A stretch of DNA of 64,000 bases, from contig JAJNNC010000017.1 in the NCBI GenBank assembly GCA_021730635.1, positions 86,952 to 150,951 of the forward strand. Direction: 5' to 3'. Shown here piece after piece: positions 51,269 to 60,796 of this stretch. The notes beneath the pieces were generated by a model, which saw only the letters and a program-made list of their open reading frames with translations, was not told the DNA's origin and searched no databases. A program made the translations under genes and the position numbers. This DNA is from Catalimonadaceae bacterium JC749 (GTDB lineage Bacteria; Bacteroidota; Bacteroidia; Cytophagales; Cyclobacteriaceae). Positions within the stretch are counted from its first letter, which is position 1. Each line of letters starts with the position of its first letter.

Positions 51269-53431
51269 TTATAAATCTTTAGGTTTTACCTTGTTTAAGA
51301 CAGCACCTAGCATCTTTGTATTCAGTGTTTTCAGATATTCTATGACGGGCTGATGAATGTTTTCCAGTTCCGCCTCCGCTGAAAAAACAGGAATTATTTT
51401 GTCAGCATATTTCATCAGTTCTCTGGTATCAGAGAACTTATACAAAGGCGCTCCCTCCAAAAAGATATAATGATATTTCTCTTGCAGTTTTTTGAGTAAG
51501 TCTTTGAAGTCTACCTGTGCAAAAATTTCAGAAGGAGAATAAGCGCCCCCTTCACAGCCCAAGACATCAATGCCTTTGAATCCGGTGCCGGAGACAAGCT
51601 GTTCGGGGTTTATCTGTGATCCTATCAGGTATTTTTCCAGTGCTGGTTTGGCAGCGTAAAGCCGGGTTAGCCCATTATTCTTAAAATTGGTGTCTATCAG
51701 CAGTACCTTCTTTGCGTTGAGACTTAAGGAGTAGGCCAGTGCATACATCAAAGCTGATTTACCCTCGCCTGGCTTAATACTGCTGAATAGGATAACCTGG
51801 CCATCAGTATTTTCTACTTCATGCCGTATTTTTCGTAGTCCTTCTCGAAAAATACTCATATCGCTGGTATTGCTATTGTTGAACAGGGCTTCCAATGTCA
51901 GGTTTTTTGCTTTGAGCACATTGAGATGGCCAATGGCTCTGAGACCTGTAAATTCTTCCAGCAAGAAAGGTGTCTTGGGTTTCCGGTTGAGGAATTCCAT
52001 TCCTATGATCACCAAAACTGAAAAAGAAAAACTGATGACGCCTGCCAGTGCCACCATCAGCAGTTTTTTTGATTTCACCGGCTCGTCGGCAGGGTATCCC
52101 AATTCTACCTGACTCAAAGCGTTTCCAACATTCCTGGAAGTTAAACGGGCACTGTTCAATTTGTCCAGCAAGTTGAGATAGGCATCCTGAGCGACAGAGA
52201 TTTCTCTTTCTAAGGCAGAAATCTGCGCTTCTTTAGAAGCAAACCCGGAAATATTACCCTTTAGCCGGCTGATCTCCTCGCCCAAGGAAGAAACACTGGC
52301 TTTGGCGATTTCAAGCTCTACTTCATTGTTAATTTTATTATTGATGAGTTCCTGCTTGGCCACATTCGGGCTGAGCGCATTGTTAGCAGTAGAATGCCGG
52401 ATTTGAGCCTGTAATTCATCCCTCAGGGTTTCTAACTGTTCCTGAAGTTTAGGATTGTTTGGGTTGGCAATGATCTTATTGTTCAGGGCGCTGATTTTAT
52501 CCTTAAGTTCCAGAATCCTCTCATTGATCAGACTGTTCTGGTTCTCCAGGTAATTTAATTCCCGGCCGGTAAGTTGCCCTTCAATTTTTTTGATGGCTTG
52601 TTGTAACCCTATGATTTTTTTGCGCTCTTCCTCTCTTTTTACCTCCATTTCTCTGATTTGATCAATGATGGATTGACTTTGAACATCCAGGTTCACCACC
52701 TCATGATCAGACTTAAATTCTTTTAGAGCATTTACTTTCTCATTCAGTTCTTGCTTTTTGTCGTCTGCCAACTGGGCCAAGAATTCCACCGAATTGCTGG
52801 ATCTCTCGCTTCTGACCGTAATATAGTAGCGGATAAACTCTTTGCATAAAGTGTTTACCACAAAGGCAGAGAGCTTAGGATTTTCAGAATGGAACTCGAA
52901 TTTAATATAGTCAGTACTGGGAATCCGGTAAATAGTGAGGTCTTCCATCAAAGATTTGTTGTCATATTTCGCTGCTTTCAGAAAGTCCAGAAATATTAAA
53001 TCGGCATCTTCGGAAGAAGAAAGTATTTTAATGGAGTCCAGTTTATTTTTATAGACAATTTTAGCTTGTTCAAGCATTTTAGGAGAATACAGTTCCCGTA
53101 TGTCCTCATCTATTGGACGAAAGGGTTCTTTGCTTTCCAGGTCGTGGAGCATCAGTCGGTAGGAAAGTAGGCTAATGACCTGTCGTGACTTGATATTCTC
53201 GATCAGGTTACTAAATTTATTTTCCGTTGAGTAGAAATTATTCACGGAAGCATTGTCTCCTAAAGAGATGGTTTGTTCATCCGTGATACCGGTAGCCAAT
53301 TGCGCCGTTGAGATATAGGTATCAGAAACGGAGAGAGAAAAAAAAGCGGCCGCTGCCACGGATACTATCGTCACGAAAATGACGATCCACTTTTTCCTAT
53401 AAAGGGCTTTGAATAAATTTACTAGCTCCAT
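51269..53431 (-). CDS. Wzc-like chain-length regulator with P-loop kinase domain
   Basis: A 720-residue inner-membrane protein: Wzz-type N-terminus (helix at about residues 14-35), large periplasmic coiled coil (about 190-430), second helix (LLMVALAGVISFSFSVLVIIG), and a cytoplasmic ATPase domain. Walker A is SSIKPGEGKSALM, Walker A' is VLLIDTNFKNNGLT, and a late Walker B is less clear. The protein ends KMLGAVLNKVKPKDL without the C-terminal tyrosine cluster that Wzc-type kinases autophosphorylate, so kinase signalling may be lost or use other residues. The ATG at 53431 is used; the frame extends to a TTG at 53437. It is first in its run, 60 bases before the TolC-like gene. Confidence 0.88.
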   Translation of the reverse strand: MELVNLFKALYRKKWIVIFVTIVSVAAAAFFSLSVSDTYISTAQLATGITDEQTISLGDNASVNNFYSTENKFSNLIENIKSRQVISLLSYRLMLHDLESKEPFRPIDEDIRELYSPKMLEQAKIVYKNKLDSIKILSSSEDADLIFLDFLKAAKYDNKSLMEDLTIYRIPSTDYIKFEFHSENPKLSAFVVNTLCKEFIRYYITVRSERSSNSVEFLAQLADDKKQELNEKVNALKEFKSDHEVVNLDVQSQSIIDQIREMEVKREEERKKIIGLQQAIKKIEGQLTGRELNYLENQNSLINERILELKDKISALNNKIIANPNNPKLQEQLETLRDELQAQIRHSTANNALSPNVAKQELINNKINNEVELEIAKASVSSLGEEISRLKGNISGFASKEAQISALEREISVAQDAYLNLLDKLNSARLTSRNVGNALSQVELGYPADEPVKSKKLLMVALAGVISFSFSVLVIIGMEFLNRKPKTPFLLEEFTGLRAIGHLNVLKAKNLTLEALFNNSNTSDMSIFREGLRKIRHEVENTDGQVILFSSIKPGEGKSALMYALAYSLSLNAKKVLLIDTNFKNNGLTRLYAAKPALEKYLIGSQINPEQLVSGTGFKGIDVLGCEGGAYSPSEIFAQVDFKDLLKKLQEKYHYIFLEGAPLYKFSDTRELMKYADKIIPVFSAEAELENIHQPVIEYLKTLNTKMLGAVLNKVKPKDL

Positions 53432-53527
53432 ATTCAATAAATCCTAAAAAATATTGTAATAATTATACAAAGTAAAGAAAAAAAATTCATATGTAAAATA
53501 AAAACAAGATTTTATTTAAAATATGCA

Positions 53528-53564
53528 ATAAAAAAAGCAAAGTAGGATGAAACTACCTTGCTTT
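53528..53564 (-). terminator. Rho-independent terminator after the OmpA/PD40 gene
   Basis: On the minus strand AAAGCAAGGTAG pairs with CTACTTTGCTTT across a TTTCATC loop with one mismatch, followed by a T-rich run. It lies about 40 bases after the stop at 53605 and separates the adhesin/SprF unit from the exopolysaccharide unit. Confidence 0.8.
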
Positions 53565-53604
53565 CTACTCAAAGGGTGTGTAAGTATTTTTGGGAAGGCG
53601 TAGC

Positions 53605-55038
53605 CTACAGTGTAAAAAACTCTATTTCAACTCTGCGGTTTTGGCTTCTTCCTTCTATAGATGCATTGGAGGTGAGCGGTTGTGTGGAACCCTTTCCAAA
53701 TGTGATAATTCTGTCTTCCTCAATACCTGCCTGGGTCAGATACTGCTTGACAGACTGTGCCCGATCGATAGACAGCTTCAAATTGTAATCTTTCCCTCCG
53801 GTATCATCGGCATGTCCGATCACCCGGACATTGAGGTCAGCACTTTCCTGCATCAAGCTGATGATCTGATCCAGATTCTCAGTCGCTTCGTCTTTGATAC
53901 CATAAGAGTTAAGGTCAAAATAGACAGCCTCAGAGGCTGTAGGTACACTTGTAGTACTGCCACCTGTGGAAGATGTGTTGTTTTGACCTCGCTTAAATTC
54001 ATCCAGTAGTCTTTGTGTTTCTTCTATTAGCGCTTGCGTTTCAGGGTCTGCGTCACTGTTTTTTCGCCTTATCACCGGAAATTCGCCGCGGCTTTCAATC
54101 CTGCTGGCCAGGTCACTGGCTCTTTCTTTTTCGGATATTACTTTGGAGTAGAAAATATCGGCAGACCCGCCATTGCGGTTACTGACAAAAAACACTTCGT
54201 CATCCTCACTGATAGTCAGGTAGGCATCAAAAGCTACGGAGTTAATCTCATCGCCCAGGTTTTCAGGATTGCTCCATTTTGTCCAGGTACTGTCTAGTCT
54301 GGTAGAGACAAATATATCCGCATTGCCATAGCCAGGATGGCCATTGCTGGAAAAGAACAAAGTTTTCTTATCCTTAGATAGATAAGGAGAAATCTCAAAA
54401 CCGGAGGTATTGATCGTAGGGCCCAAATGTACGGGGGCAGACCATTGACCGGTGGCTGCGTCTTTCAGACTTACAAAAAGATCTTCTAAGCCCAAAGATT
54501 TATCATTTTGCAAAGAGATGATCACTACATCCTCAGTGGGTACCACATACAGGCTGTAATAATTCCCCTGTTTATCGGAAAGCGTAGGAATATGGATGCT
54601 CCGGGGAACGAGCCAGCTTTGGTTGCTATCTGCAGAAAAGGACAACCCGGGTTGCGAGAGTTCTTTTTCCGCATAAGTATTCATGACATACAGTGTATTG
54701 CTCTGGTCTGCTATACCTACTACGGCATTATTATCCCGGTTATTTAGCGATTCTATATCATTTTTTGGGAGGTCCCATTGCCCCTTGCTGTTTCTTTTGC
54801 TGTACCAAATGTCTTGTCCGGACAGCAGTCCTCCTGTATTTTCTTCATAGAGCGTGCGGACAAAGAAAAGCGTGCTGTCTTTGGCAGAATAAAGCGGATA
54901 ACTCTCTTCCGCACTGCTGTTGAGCGTATCAGAAAATACGGTAGGACTTTCAAAATACCATCGCTGGCCCAACACCAAAGGGGAAGCCATCCCCAAAAAT
55001 AGGAGAGACAGTAGAATACTTTTATAAAGGAATTTCAT
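53605..55038 (-). CDS. OmpA-family protein with PD40/WD40-like beta-propeller
   Basis: A 477-residue periplasmic/outer-membrane protein. The signal peptide ends at PLVLGQ. A propeller-like region (residues 35-310) shows repeated PD40 strands (SYPLYSAKDSTLFFV, SPYLSKDKKTLFFSSNGHPGYGN, DAYLTISEDDEVFFVSNRNGG). A helical linker (about 310-365) precedes an OmpA domain (VYFDLNSYGIKDEA, VRVIGHADDTGG, LSIDRAQSVKQYL, GRSQNRRVEIEF) that binds peptidoglycan. It resembles T9SS-associated PorE-type anchors that tie the outer-membrane apparatus to the cell wall, although PorE differs in its middle domains. It follows the SprF-type gene by 16 bases and ends the adhesin unit. Confidence 0.85.
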   Translation of the reverse strand: MKFLYKSILLSLLFLGMASPLVLGQRWYFESPTVFSDTLNSSAEESYPLYSAKDSTLFFVRTLYEENTGGLLSGQDIWYSKRNSKGQWDLPKNDIESLNNRDNNAVVGIADQSNTLYVMNTYAEKELSQPGLSFSADSNQSWLVPRSIHIPTLSDKQGNYYSLYVVPTEDVVIISLQNDKSLGLEDLFVSLKDAATGQWSAPVHLGPTINTSGFEISPYLSKDKKTLFFSSNGHPGYGNADIFVSTRLDSTWTKWSNPENLGDEINSVAFDAYLTISEDDEVFFVSNRNGGSADIFYSKVISEKERASDLASRIESRGEFPVIRRKNSDADPETQALIEETQRLLDEFKRGQNNTSSTGGSTTSVPTASEAVYFDLNSYGIKDEATENLDQIISLMQESADLNVRVIGHADDTGGKDYNLKLSIDRAQSVKQYLTQAGIEEDRIITFGKGSTQPLTSNASIEGRSQNRRVEIEFFTL

Positions 55039-55054
55039 ACATCACTTTCATTAA

Positions 55055-56083
55055 TTACCATAAATAGGGCGTCACATCTTTGGTGTTAAAGAGCATGAAG
55101 CCTAACATAATTTCATGCACATTGGAAGAAAAAGCGTTAATATCTGCCAAACCATAGTCATAGGAGTAACTCAGGTTGATGAAATCATTGATATTAATGC
55201 CTGCCATTCCTGCCAGCATTTGGGTATTCCGATAAGAAGCGCCTACCCATGCCAGGTCTCCAAATTTAAAACGCAGGTTTATGTCGTATAATAAAGGATC
55301 TACCTCGTTGTATTTTACCAGAATGCCTGGTGCTATGAGCAGGTTAGCATTAACTCTGAATCGTAAACCGGCCAGCCCAAAGTGATTGATCAATTGTTTA
55401 CCAGTGATATTTTCTACACTGGAGTACAATTCATTTTGAAAAATACGATCCGCTGCATAGCCTACATAAAATTTATCTGCATAGAGAAATAGACCTGCGT
55501 TCATATCAAAGTTGGTCACACGACCTTGTTGTGCCAGGTAGGCTTCATAAGTGGGATCCGGAATCTCGGTCTCTCCCAGTTTTATGTTGCTGACATCAAT
55601 CTCACGGCTGTTGACCCCCCCTGCAACGCCTAAGGCGAGGGTGGTGGTAGGACTCAGCGTAATATGCAATGCATAGGATAAAAATCCGGACTGCTGGTTA
55701 AACACTCCCTGCTGATCACTCAATATATATCCTCCTACACCGTGCCTGATCGGATTAAATTTTTTGATTTGCCCGCTGTTCTGCAGGTTGGTGTAAATAT
55801 TCGGATCGCTGATTCTCAAGGAATTATTCTGATAGGGAAAAGTGACTTCCTTCTTCGACAATGGGCTATGCGCACTGACAAAGTAGGACTCCGGGGCTCC
55901 CTCTATGCCTGACCACTGTTGTCGATATCCCAGTTTTAAATCCAAAAACTCTTCCGTGCCGGTAATGGCAGGATTGATCGTCATCGCGCTTTGGAAATAT
56001 TGACTGAAATAGGAGGGTTGCTGTGCCCACGCATACAGTGGTATCACTAAAAAAAGTCCTATACATGTAAATACTCTATTCAT
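55055..56083 (-). CDS. PorP/SprF family type IX secretion outer-membrane protein
   Basis: A 342-residue beta-barrel protein of the PorP/SprF family. Signal peptide ends PLYAWAQ. The family opening QPSYFSQYFQSAMTINPAITGTEEFLDLKLGYRQQWSGIEGAPESYF is very characteristic (NPAxxG, then RQQW). Further strands include GVGGYILSDQQGVFNQQSG and INLSYSYDYGLADIN near the C-terminus. In Flavobacterium, SprF is encoded next to the adhesin SprB and is needed to deliver SprB. Here the gene follows two SprB-like adhesin genes (26 bases after the last), which fits the same role. Confidence 0.95.
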   Translation of the reverse strand: MNRVFTCIGLFLVIPLYAWAQQPSYFSQYFQSAMTINPAITGTEEFLDLKLGYRQQWSGIEGAPESYFVSAHSPLSKKEVTFPYQNNSLRISDPNIYTNLQNSGQIKKFNPIRHGVGGYILSDQQGVFNQQSGFLSYALHITLSPTTTLALGVAGGVNSREIDVSNIKLGETEIPDPTYEAYLAQQGRVTNFDMNAGLFLYADKFYVGYAADRIFQNELYSSVENITGKQLINHFGLAGLRFRVNANLLIAPGILVKYNEVDPLLYDINLRFKFGDLAWVGASYRNTQMLAGMAGININDFINLSYSYDYGLADINAFSSNVHEIMLGFMLFNTKDVTPYLW

Positions 56084-56108
56084 AACGAGCTTTTTTAATC
56101 TTAACTAA

Positions 56109-59100
56109 CTACCTCAGTATGGTGATGGCCCCCTTAAAGACTCTAACTCCATTTTCTACATTAATAAGATAATAATAGGTGCCTACCGGTAAATTGTTCG
56201 TGCCGGAAGTACCATCCCAGGGAACAGGATATCCTTCTGAGCGAAAAACTTCCTGACCATAGCGGTCAAAAACAGCCACGGTTACATCATTCACAAAGGA
56301 AATATTCTCAATAATCCAGTTATCATTAATACCATCTCCGTTAGGGGTAAAGCCGGAAGGAATAGATAACTCAATTTGCCCACAATTGACCATACTGACC
56401 AAAATGGTGTCTTGGTTGCTCACGATCCCATTGGCGTCCGTCACTTGCACATAATAAGCGGTGGTTTCCTCAGGCTGTATGGTAATCATACCTGCTGTTT
56501 CACCTTGTATACGACAATCTGGCTGATTGCAGGTCCAGGCATAGGTATAAGGCGCTACCCCTCCTGAAATATCTTTCACAGCAATGTCAAAAGGTTCACG
56601 ATGACAGACATCTATGGATTCACCGGCTTCTACCGTAATAAAGTAAGGTACCACATTGACGGTAAAGCTTTGTTGTACCTGTTGTTCGCCATCGGTAACC
56701 AGTAGGGTAATGACGGCCTCCCCCTGTTGGCCTTCAGGTGTATTAACAGTAATGCTGCGGTCATTGCCACTCCCTTCCAGGATAATGTCATTATCACTGA
56801 TGAGCGTTTTGTTCTCCGAAAAGGCTGTCAGCGTTAAGGACGAGGTTTCAGACTCCACATCGCTAATCGTAAAGGGCAAAGGGCCGGTAGATTCCCCGGC
56901 GACCACCGTGACACTTTCTATGGCTGAAATCTCAGGCGCATCGTTGACAGATTGGATACTAATGAGAATTTGGGCAGTTTCGCCAGTAAATTCGTTGCCA
57001 TCAGAGGCATTCCAGGAGATACTGTCTTCTCCAAAGATATGCTGGTTGGGCGTATACATCAGATTATTCAAGGCTGCTAAAGGAATAGTTTGTCCGGCTG
57101 TCACAGGTGAACCTTCCAGGCTAAGCGCACCCTGAGTAGGTAAGGTTTCAATACGTATTTCCTGGAGAGAACCCCCGGGGTTGCCATAGTTACTGACAAA
57201 ATCATCGGCGCTAAAGGTGTAGGATTCATCTTCCAAGAGGGCAATACTGAAATCTGTGACACCAATACCTATGATGATATTAACAGTCGCTTCCTGTGGA
57301 GATTCCAGGGTGCCATCGGAGGCATTCCAGTTGAAAGCATCTCTGCCACCCCCCAGATTGGCATTGGGCTGATAGGTAAACTGACCAATCTCAGAAGCAC
57401 TGATCTGATCTCCCACGTTCACCGGCAGTCCGTTGAGCAGTAACTGACCGTTTACGGTTAACGAACCTATGGTAATATAAGCCAGCGGATCATTTTCCAC
57501 ATCTATATAATTCCTGGTAAAATCTTCTGCCAGAAAAGACAAGGCTTCGTTCTCAGCAATGGCTTTCGTAAAATCTTTCAGCAGGGGAGGGTCATTGATC
57601 GGAGCCACGAGCAGGGAAGCCAGCGCTGCTGGTTCGGCAAACAAACTACCATCGGAAGCACTCCAGCTAAAGCTGTCAGTGCCGCTGAAGTTTTCTGCCG
57701 GTATATACAGCAGATTGTTGATATTGTCTAGGCCTATTTCGGTGTTGGCCGGCACAACAATGCCATTCAATACCAGAGAACCACCGGCAGGGACAGACCG
57801 GATCACGATTTTTTGCAGGGCTTCACCTTCCACGTCCTGATAGAAGCTGGTAAAATCTGTGGAGGAAAACAATAAAGTGTCTTCCTCATTGATTCTTTTT
57901 TCAAAATTCTGAACGGTTGGTGCATCATTCACCGGCGTCAGGGTAATGGCAACAGCCGCATTGTCTGTAGCATACTGGGCACCGTCAAAAGCATTCCAGG
58001 CAAAACTGTCTTCCCCGCTGTAATCTTTGGTAGGGACATAGACTAGCTGGGCAATATTTTCCCGGGGAATTTCATAGCCGGAAGGTGACGCATCCAAGAG
58101 TGCCTGGGAGAGTGTATCTTCTCCTACAACCAGCAGGCCTTGCGCAGGAAGCGTCCGAATGGCTATAGCGGAAAAACCGTTTTCTTCCGGAAAATTATCC
58201 GGATCCTGATATTGACCTTCACTTAGAAAGTCTTCAGTGCTGAATGTGATGGGTTGGTCTTCGGGGGTTTCTTTTCCAAAGCTGGCGATCGTAGGCCTTT
58301 CATTAACCACAATTGAAATTTTGCGGGTCAATACATTGCTGGGCGTGCCATGACTGCTTACCTGAAAACTGACCGTTCTAGCTTTTTCGTCTGGATTTTC
58401 ACTGGTATTTTCATACAACACATTTCTCAAGGCCAGCTGATAGTCTGCCAGTGTCGTTGTACCGGTTAAGGTCAATATACCACTTTCAGCGTTCCAGCTG
58501 CCATTGATTTTGTCCGTGTTTGTGAAAGAAAGGACATCCTCATTTTTCACGTAGGAGTTTTCCACGAATGAAATCCTGGCGTTTTCCACGATTTCGTCAT
58601 CCAGGTCAGCAATTTTAATAGTTTTAGTCAGCGATACCGGTCCGCCAAACTGAACAAAGTTAAGCGGATTGGTTTCTATGTTACTCAAAACAGGCGGATC
58701 ATCCACCGCTTGTACGGAAACAGTCAGGGTAGCTACTGCACTGACAGCCTCCTCCTCATCCTTGACCTGAAAAGTGATCAGTCGATTGGTAGCGGTTGGT
58801 TTTTCACTGATGTTTTTGTAGGCTACAGAACGAATTACCTGCTGGTAAGCAGCCAAAGAAGCTACCCCATTGAGCGTAAGCTGATTACCCGTGATAGTAC
58901 CTGAAATATTGCTGGAAGGTGTAAAGCTCAGGCTGTCTTCATTCGGCTGAAAACCTTCCTGCACGGTAATGGTGGCTGAAATGATCTGATGATTCTCCTC
59001 ATCGGTGACCGTAGCCTCCGGAGCCAGAGGGATGGAACCGTCATTTTCTGTATAAATGATAGGTTCGGTTGGGATACCTGCCAGCACAGGAGGATCATTG

Positions 59101-60782
59101 GAAGGAATAACAATCAGCTGAACCGTTGCCGTTGCGGTGGCCGGAGTGCCACTTCCTACCCGATCTGTCACTTTTATCGATAACTGATCTGTTCCTGAGA
59201 AATTATTATCAGGCTGATACTGTAAGGTGTTGAGGGCCAGGTTGACAGCTGTCAGAGACCCTGTAAATTGCAAGAGTTTGTCTGACTGCCCGTCGCCACT
59301 GGTAAAAATTAAAAGTTGATTACTGAGTAAATAGGGGCTGACAGAAAGTATCCCGTGCTCTACTTTTAGTTCTACCTGAAACTGGGCATCGTCTACATCT
59401 TTCAAGGTGATGGCAGGAAGCAGAGAAAAGGTGTCTTCCGGAATATTATTCACTGCTGCGGGTGCGACCAGGCCAGGAGGGTCATTTACCTCAGCGATAG
59501 TGAGATTGACCGCCGCATCGTTGGTAGCGAAATTCTGACCATCAAAGGAATTCCAGGTAAACTGATCCGGTCCGGCATAGTGGGCAGCCGGTTGAAAGGT
59601 CAGTTGACTGATTTCAGCGGCGTTGATCCTGAAACTGCTGCCATTGTTAATAATATCGTTAAAGGTAATCGCCTTCCCTTTAAAAATCAGCGTACCATGA
59701 GCAGGTAAGGTCCGGATATCCAGAAAGGTGAACTTTGCCGGGTCAGGTGCATAACTGTTTCTGAACTCGCTCTCATTAAAAACAAGGTTGTTGTCCTCGT
59801 TCAAGTTTTTGTTGAGATCCGAGACCCAGGAAGGAATACTCGTACTGGGTGGATTTTTGACGGCTATGTAGCGAATGGCAGCTTCGCTGACCGAAGCTCC
59901 GTCATTCACGGTAAAGCTGATTTTCTTCACCATAGGGTTGGCGCTGAGAAAGAAATCAGTAAAAGTGTAGACAGACTCTCTTAAAGCTTTTTCGTAATTG
60001 GCTTTGGTATCCGTTCCAGAGAGGGTCAAAACGCCTTCTACCGGATTCCAGCTGCCGGTAATGTTCCCTACTGACTGTGGCAGGTCAAGCTGGTCAACGA
60101 TCGTCGATTGAAAACTGCCATCGATAAATCTGATGACAGCGCCAGTCAGTTGTTCGCTGTCTACATCTGAAATGCTGATGGAGCTGGTAATGGCTATTCT
60201 GCTGGATTTGGTGAGGAAGATGACCTCTCTTTCTATATTTAGTAGCTGAGGAGCATCGTTTTGAGGGCTGATATTGATTTTTTTAGTAACTGCGCTGCTT
60301 GGATTTCCTTGCGAATCGATCAGCGTAAAAGAAATAGTTCTTGCCTCAGCAGCGGGGTTCTTACCATTGATATTCTGATATCTGACGGTACGTAAGGCAC
60401 TCTGGAAATTTTCTGCTGTGGCAGCAGTATTAGCAGGCGCCACTAAAATCAGTTCCCCTTTCTGAGGGTCAAAGATACCTTCTACAGTGGAGGTATTCTG
60501 AAAAAGTAGCCGGTCTTCACTGGCACGATAACCTCCCGTCATTTTCACTAAAGCTGCCCTGATACCTGTACCATCGTCGCTGGCCTGAATACTTTCTGTG
60601 ATAACGACCGGCCCGCTATCTTCCGTGAAGGTGATATCAGGACCGGGGTTCTGCAGGCCAGGTGCCTGTACTTTATTTTCTTTAGACATACCGGACTGTG
60701 TGAGTGTCACCCAAGCCAGCATTCCAATTGTCCAACCCAATAACTTTCGACTGCTAAACAAAATAGTTGTGTAATTTTTCAC
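56109..60782 (-). CDS. SprB-like giant adhesin with type B T9SS sorting domain
   Basis: A 1557-residue protein with a GTG start at 60782, followed by an N-terminal hydrophobic signal (LLGWTIGMLAWVTLTQ). The body alternates two kinds of beta-sandwich repeat: one with NDPPVLxxIExxPLxFxxxxxxVxL...YxxALRxVxYxN..., and one with LxEDxxxxFxxxDFxxxYxDxxxxxxxxIxIxxLPAxGxLxLxG...YxPxxxFxGxDSFxWxAxDG. From about residue 1385 comes a Cys-containing domain (CNQPDC motif), then the sorting domain (IPSGFTPNGDGINDNWIIEN to GAITILR), which marks TIGR04131-type cargo kept at the surface for gliding or adhesion. It ends 14 bases after the paralogue upstream. Confidence 0.9.
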   Translation of the reverse strand: MKNYTTILFSSRKLLGWTIGMLAWVTLTQSGMSKENKVQAPGLQNPGPDITFTEDSGPVVITESIQASDDGTGIRAALVKMTGGYRASEDRLLFQNTSTVEGIFDPQKGELILVAPANTAATAENFQSALRTVRYQNINGKNPAAEARTISFTLIDSQGNPSSAVTKKINISPQNDAPQLLNIEREVIFLTKSSRIAITSSISISDVDSEQLTGAVIRFIDGSFQSTIVDQLDLPQSVGNITGSWNPVEGVLTLSGTDTKANYEKALRESVYTFTDFFLSANPMVKKISFTVNDGASVSEAAIRYIAVKNPPSTSIPSWVSDLNKNLNEDNNLVFNESEFRNSYAPDPAKFTFLDIRTLPAHGTLIFKGKAITFNDIINNGSSFRINAAEISQLTFQPAAHYAGPDQFTWNSFDGQNFATNDAAVNLTIAEVNDPPGLVAPAAVNNIPEDTFSLLPAITLKDVDDAQFQVELKVEHGILSVSPYLLSNQLLIFTSGDGQSDKLLQFTGSLTAVNLALNTLQYQPDNNFSGTDQLSIKVTDRVGSGTPATATATVQLIVIPSNDPPVLAGIPTEPIIYTENDGSIPLAPEATVTDEENHQIISATITVQEGFQPNEDSLSFTPSSNISGTITGNQLTLNGVASLAAYQQVIRSVAYKNISEKPTATNRLITFQVKDEEEAVSAVATLTVSVQAVDDPPVLSNIETNPLNFVQFGGPVSLTKTIKIADLDDEIVENARISFVENSYVKNEDVLSFTNTDKINGSWNAESGILTLTGTTTLADYQLALRNVLYENTSENPDEKARTVSFQVSSHGTPSNVLTRKISIVVNERPTIASFGKETPEDQPITFSTEDFLSEGQYQDPDNFPEENGFSAIAIRTLPAQGLLVVGEDTLSQALLDASPSGYEIPRENIAQLVYVPTKDYSGEDSFAWNAFDGAQYATDNAAVAITLTPVNDAPTVQNFEKRINEEDTLLFSSTDFTSFYQDVEGEALQKIVIRSVPAGGSLVLNGIVVPANTEIGLDNINNLLYIPAENFSGTDSFSWSASDGSLFAEPAALASLLVAPINDPPLLKDFTKAIAENEALSFLAEDFTRNYIDVENDPLAYITIGSLTVNGQLLLNGLPVNVGDQISASEIGQFTYQPNANLGGGRDAFNWNASDGTLESPQEATVNIIIGIGVTDFSIALLEDESYTFSADDFVSNYGNPGGSLQEIRIETLPTQGALSLEGSPVTAGQTIPLAALNNLMYTPNQHIFGEDSISWNASDGNEFTGETAQILISIQSVNDAPEISAIESVTVVAGESTGPLPFTISDVESETSSLTLTAFSENKTLISDNDIILEGSGNDRSITVNTPEGQQGEAVITLLVTDGEQQVQQSFTVNVVPYFITVEAGESIDVCHREPFDIAVKDISGGVAPYTYAWTCNQPDCRIQGETAGMITIQPEETTAYYVQVTDANGIVSNQDTILVSMVNCGQIELSIPSGFTPNGDGINDNWIIENISFVNDVTVAVFDRYGQEVFRSEGYPVPWDGTSGTNNLPVGTYYYLINVENGVRVFKGAITILR

Positions 60783-60796
60783 TGCTCTTTACTTAT

